From Platanthera guangdongensis (Eukaryota; Streptophyta; Magnoliopsida; Asparagales; Orchidaceae): a stretch of 64,000 nucleotides of DNA. The first letter of the stretch is position 1; each line of letters starts with the position of its first letter. The DNA lies in assembly GCA_039583875.1 (NCBI GenBank), contig CM077160.1, positions 108,019,530-108,083,529 of the forward strand, read 5' to 3'. Below the pieces are notes generated by a model. That model was not told the DNA's origin. It saw only the letters and a list, made by a program, of their open reading frames with translations, and did not search any database. Positions 63,470 to 64,000 of this stretch are shown piece after piece. Both the position numbers and the translations under genes were made by a program.

Positions 63470-64000
63470 CAAAAAAATTGTTGTTAATTTATAATGCCAA
63501 GGGCTCACATGACTGTGACGTAGACCATAACGCATACGTACAATGTTTGAGTTTTAGACTCGTAATCCGTGTAAACATTGTCCTCCGGTCATAGTGGGAT
63601 GAATCTATAGGTACTTAGCAATTGAGTGCGACAAGTCGAGGTCGTGTTTGTTGCCTATGCTTCTAGGTATGTGTGAGGATTTAGATAAGGGAATGACTTC
63701 ACATGATACACACATCCCTCGCCAGTGCGCTCAAGACGAAAAATGCTACGCGTACATGCTATAACTCGTGACACTATATTCTAACATGTTAGAAATATGA
63801 TGAATAATCAATGTCATGATACATTCGTGATTATATTAGGTGTGAAACTTTGGGCCAAAACTCTAGTACAAAAGTCGTATGTATACAAGTTAAAGTGTAT
63901 CTATCTAAGTGGATAGATTTCGATTGACTCGGGGTTTAATACAAAAACAATGTTAACAAAAGTGATAGCTCTACACTAATAAAATAAAAATATGCTCGCT
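62991..64000. other. Unassigned right end
   Basis: No LTR end, PPT or known protein recognised. A 28-bp (TA)n run lies at 63441-63468. Short ORFs in both strands look random. It could be the 3' part of C3. Confidence 0.4.

Noticed and set aside
63139..63594. 151-codon ORF near the right end
   Set aside because: Its frame runs through a (TA)n run and shows no known domain; likely chance.

Overview
The window is plant nuclear DNA made almost entirely of nested LTR retrotransposons. I find no intact host gene and no rRNA or tRNA gene. The elements are typical of seed plants: Ty1/copia elements of the SIRE-like kind with an additional ORF, Ty3/gypsy elements with a chromodomain-like integrase tail, a Tourist/Harbinger-like MITE, and broken FAR1/MULE genes. 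The species cannot be read from the sequence.

Layout, left to right. (1) 598-2631, minus: a FAR1-RELATED-SEQUENCE/MULE-transposase-like gene with several disabling lesions. (2) About 3550-8739, minus: an old copia-like remnant (called C4 here) with a decayed gag and one LTR. (3) 9984-10430, minus: a piece of an OTU-type cysteine protease domain. (4) 10817-11747: the first part of a copia-like LTR (C2). It is interrupted by G1, a minus-strand Ty3/gypsy element starting at 11748 that holds nearly all the rest of the window.

Inside G1: its 3' LTR (pieces 11748-12327, 25443-26190, 28792-30316) was split by C1 (12328-25442), a nearly intact young copia element with perfect ATATA target duplications, and by S1 (26191-28791), a solo LTR with CAAGA duplications. 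The G1 pol lies at 30530-33760 and its gag at 33830-34323 plus 48721-49472. The gag is split by G2 (34324-48715, plus strand, AGAGT duplications), a gypsy element with LTRs of about 4.8 kb. The G2 5' LTR carries a 220-bp MITE (38329-38548) that is absent from its 3' LTR. The G1 5' LTR (50151-52838) is split near its end by C3 (from 52839), a copia-like element with gag and an antisense additional ORF but no pol. The C3 5' LTR was in turn split by S2 (53947-58738), a reversed solo LTR related to G2, with CTAAG duplications. The right end of C3 and the last roughly 100 bp of the G1 LTR should lie beyond 64000. The order of events is C2, then G1, then C1/S1/G2/C3, then S2 and the MITE.

C1 is the only element likely to be functional or recently so. 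It has a gag with two zinc knuckles, a complete PR-IN-RT-RNaseH pol in the same frame after one stop codon, and a long additional ORF in the same frame cut by UGA and UAG. The most unusual feature is a family of short CG-containing motif arrays. The C1 U3 holds about 36 copies of the 10-bp palindrome GTGTCGACAC spaced about 20 bp apart, and a second array lies just 5' of the additional ORF. C2, C3, S1, G1 and G2/S2 each carry their own, mostly palindromic, motif array. In C3 an array again lies 5' of the additional ORF although that ORF is inverted, so array and ORF may form one regulatory module.
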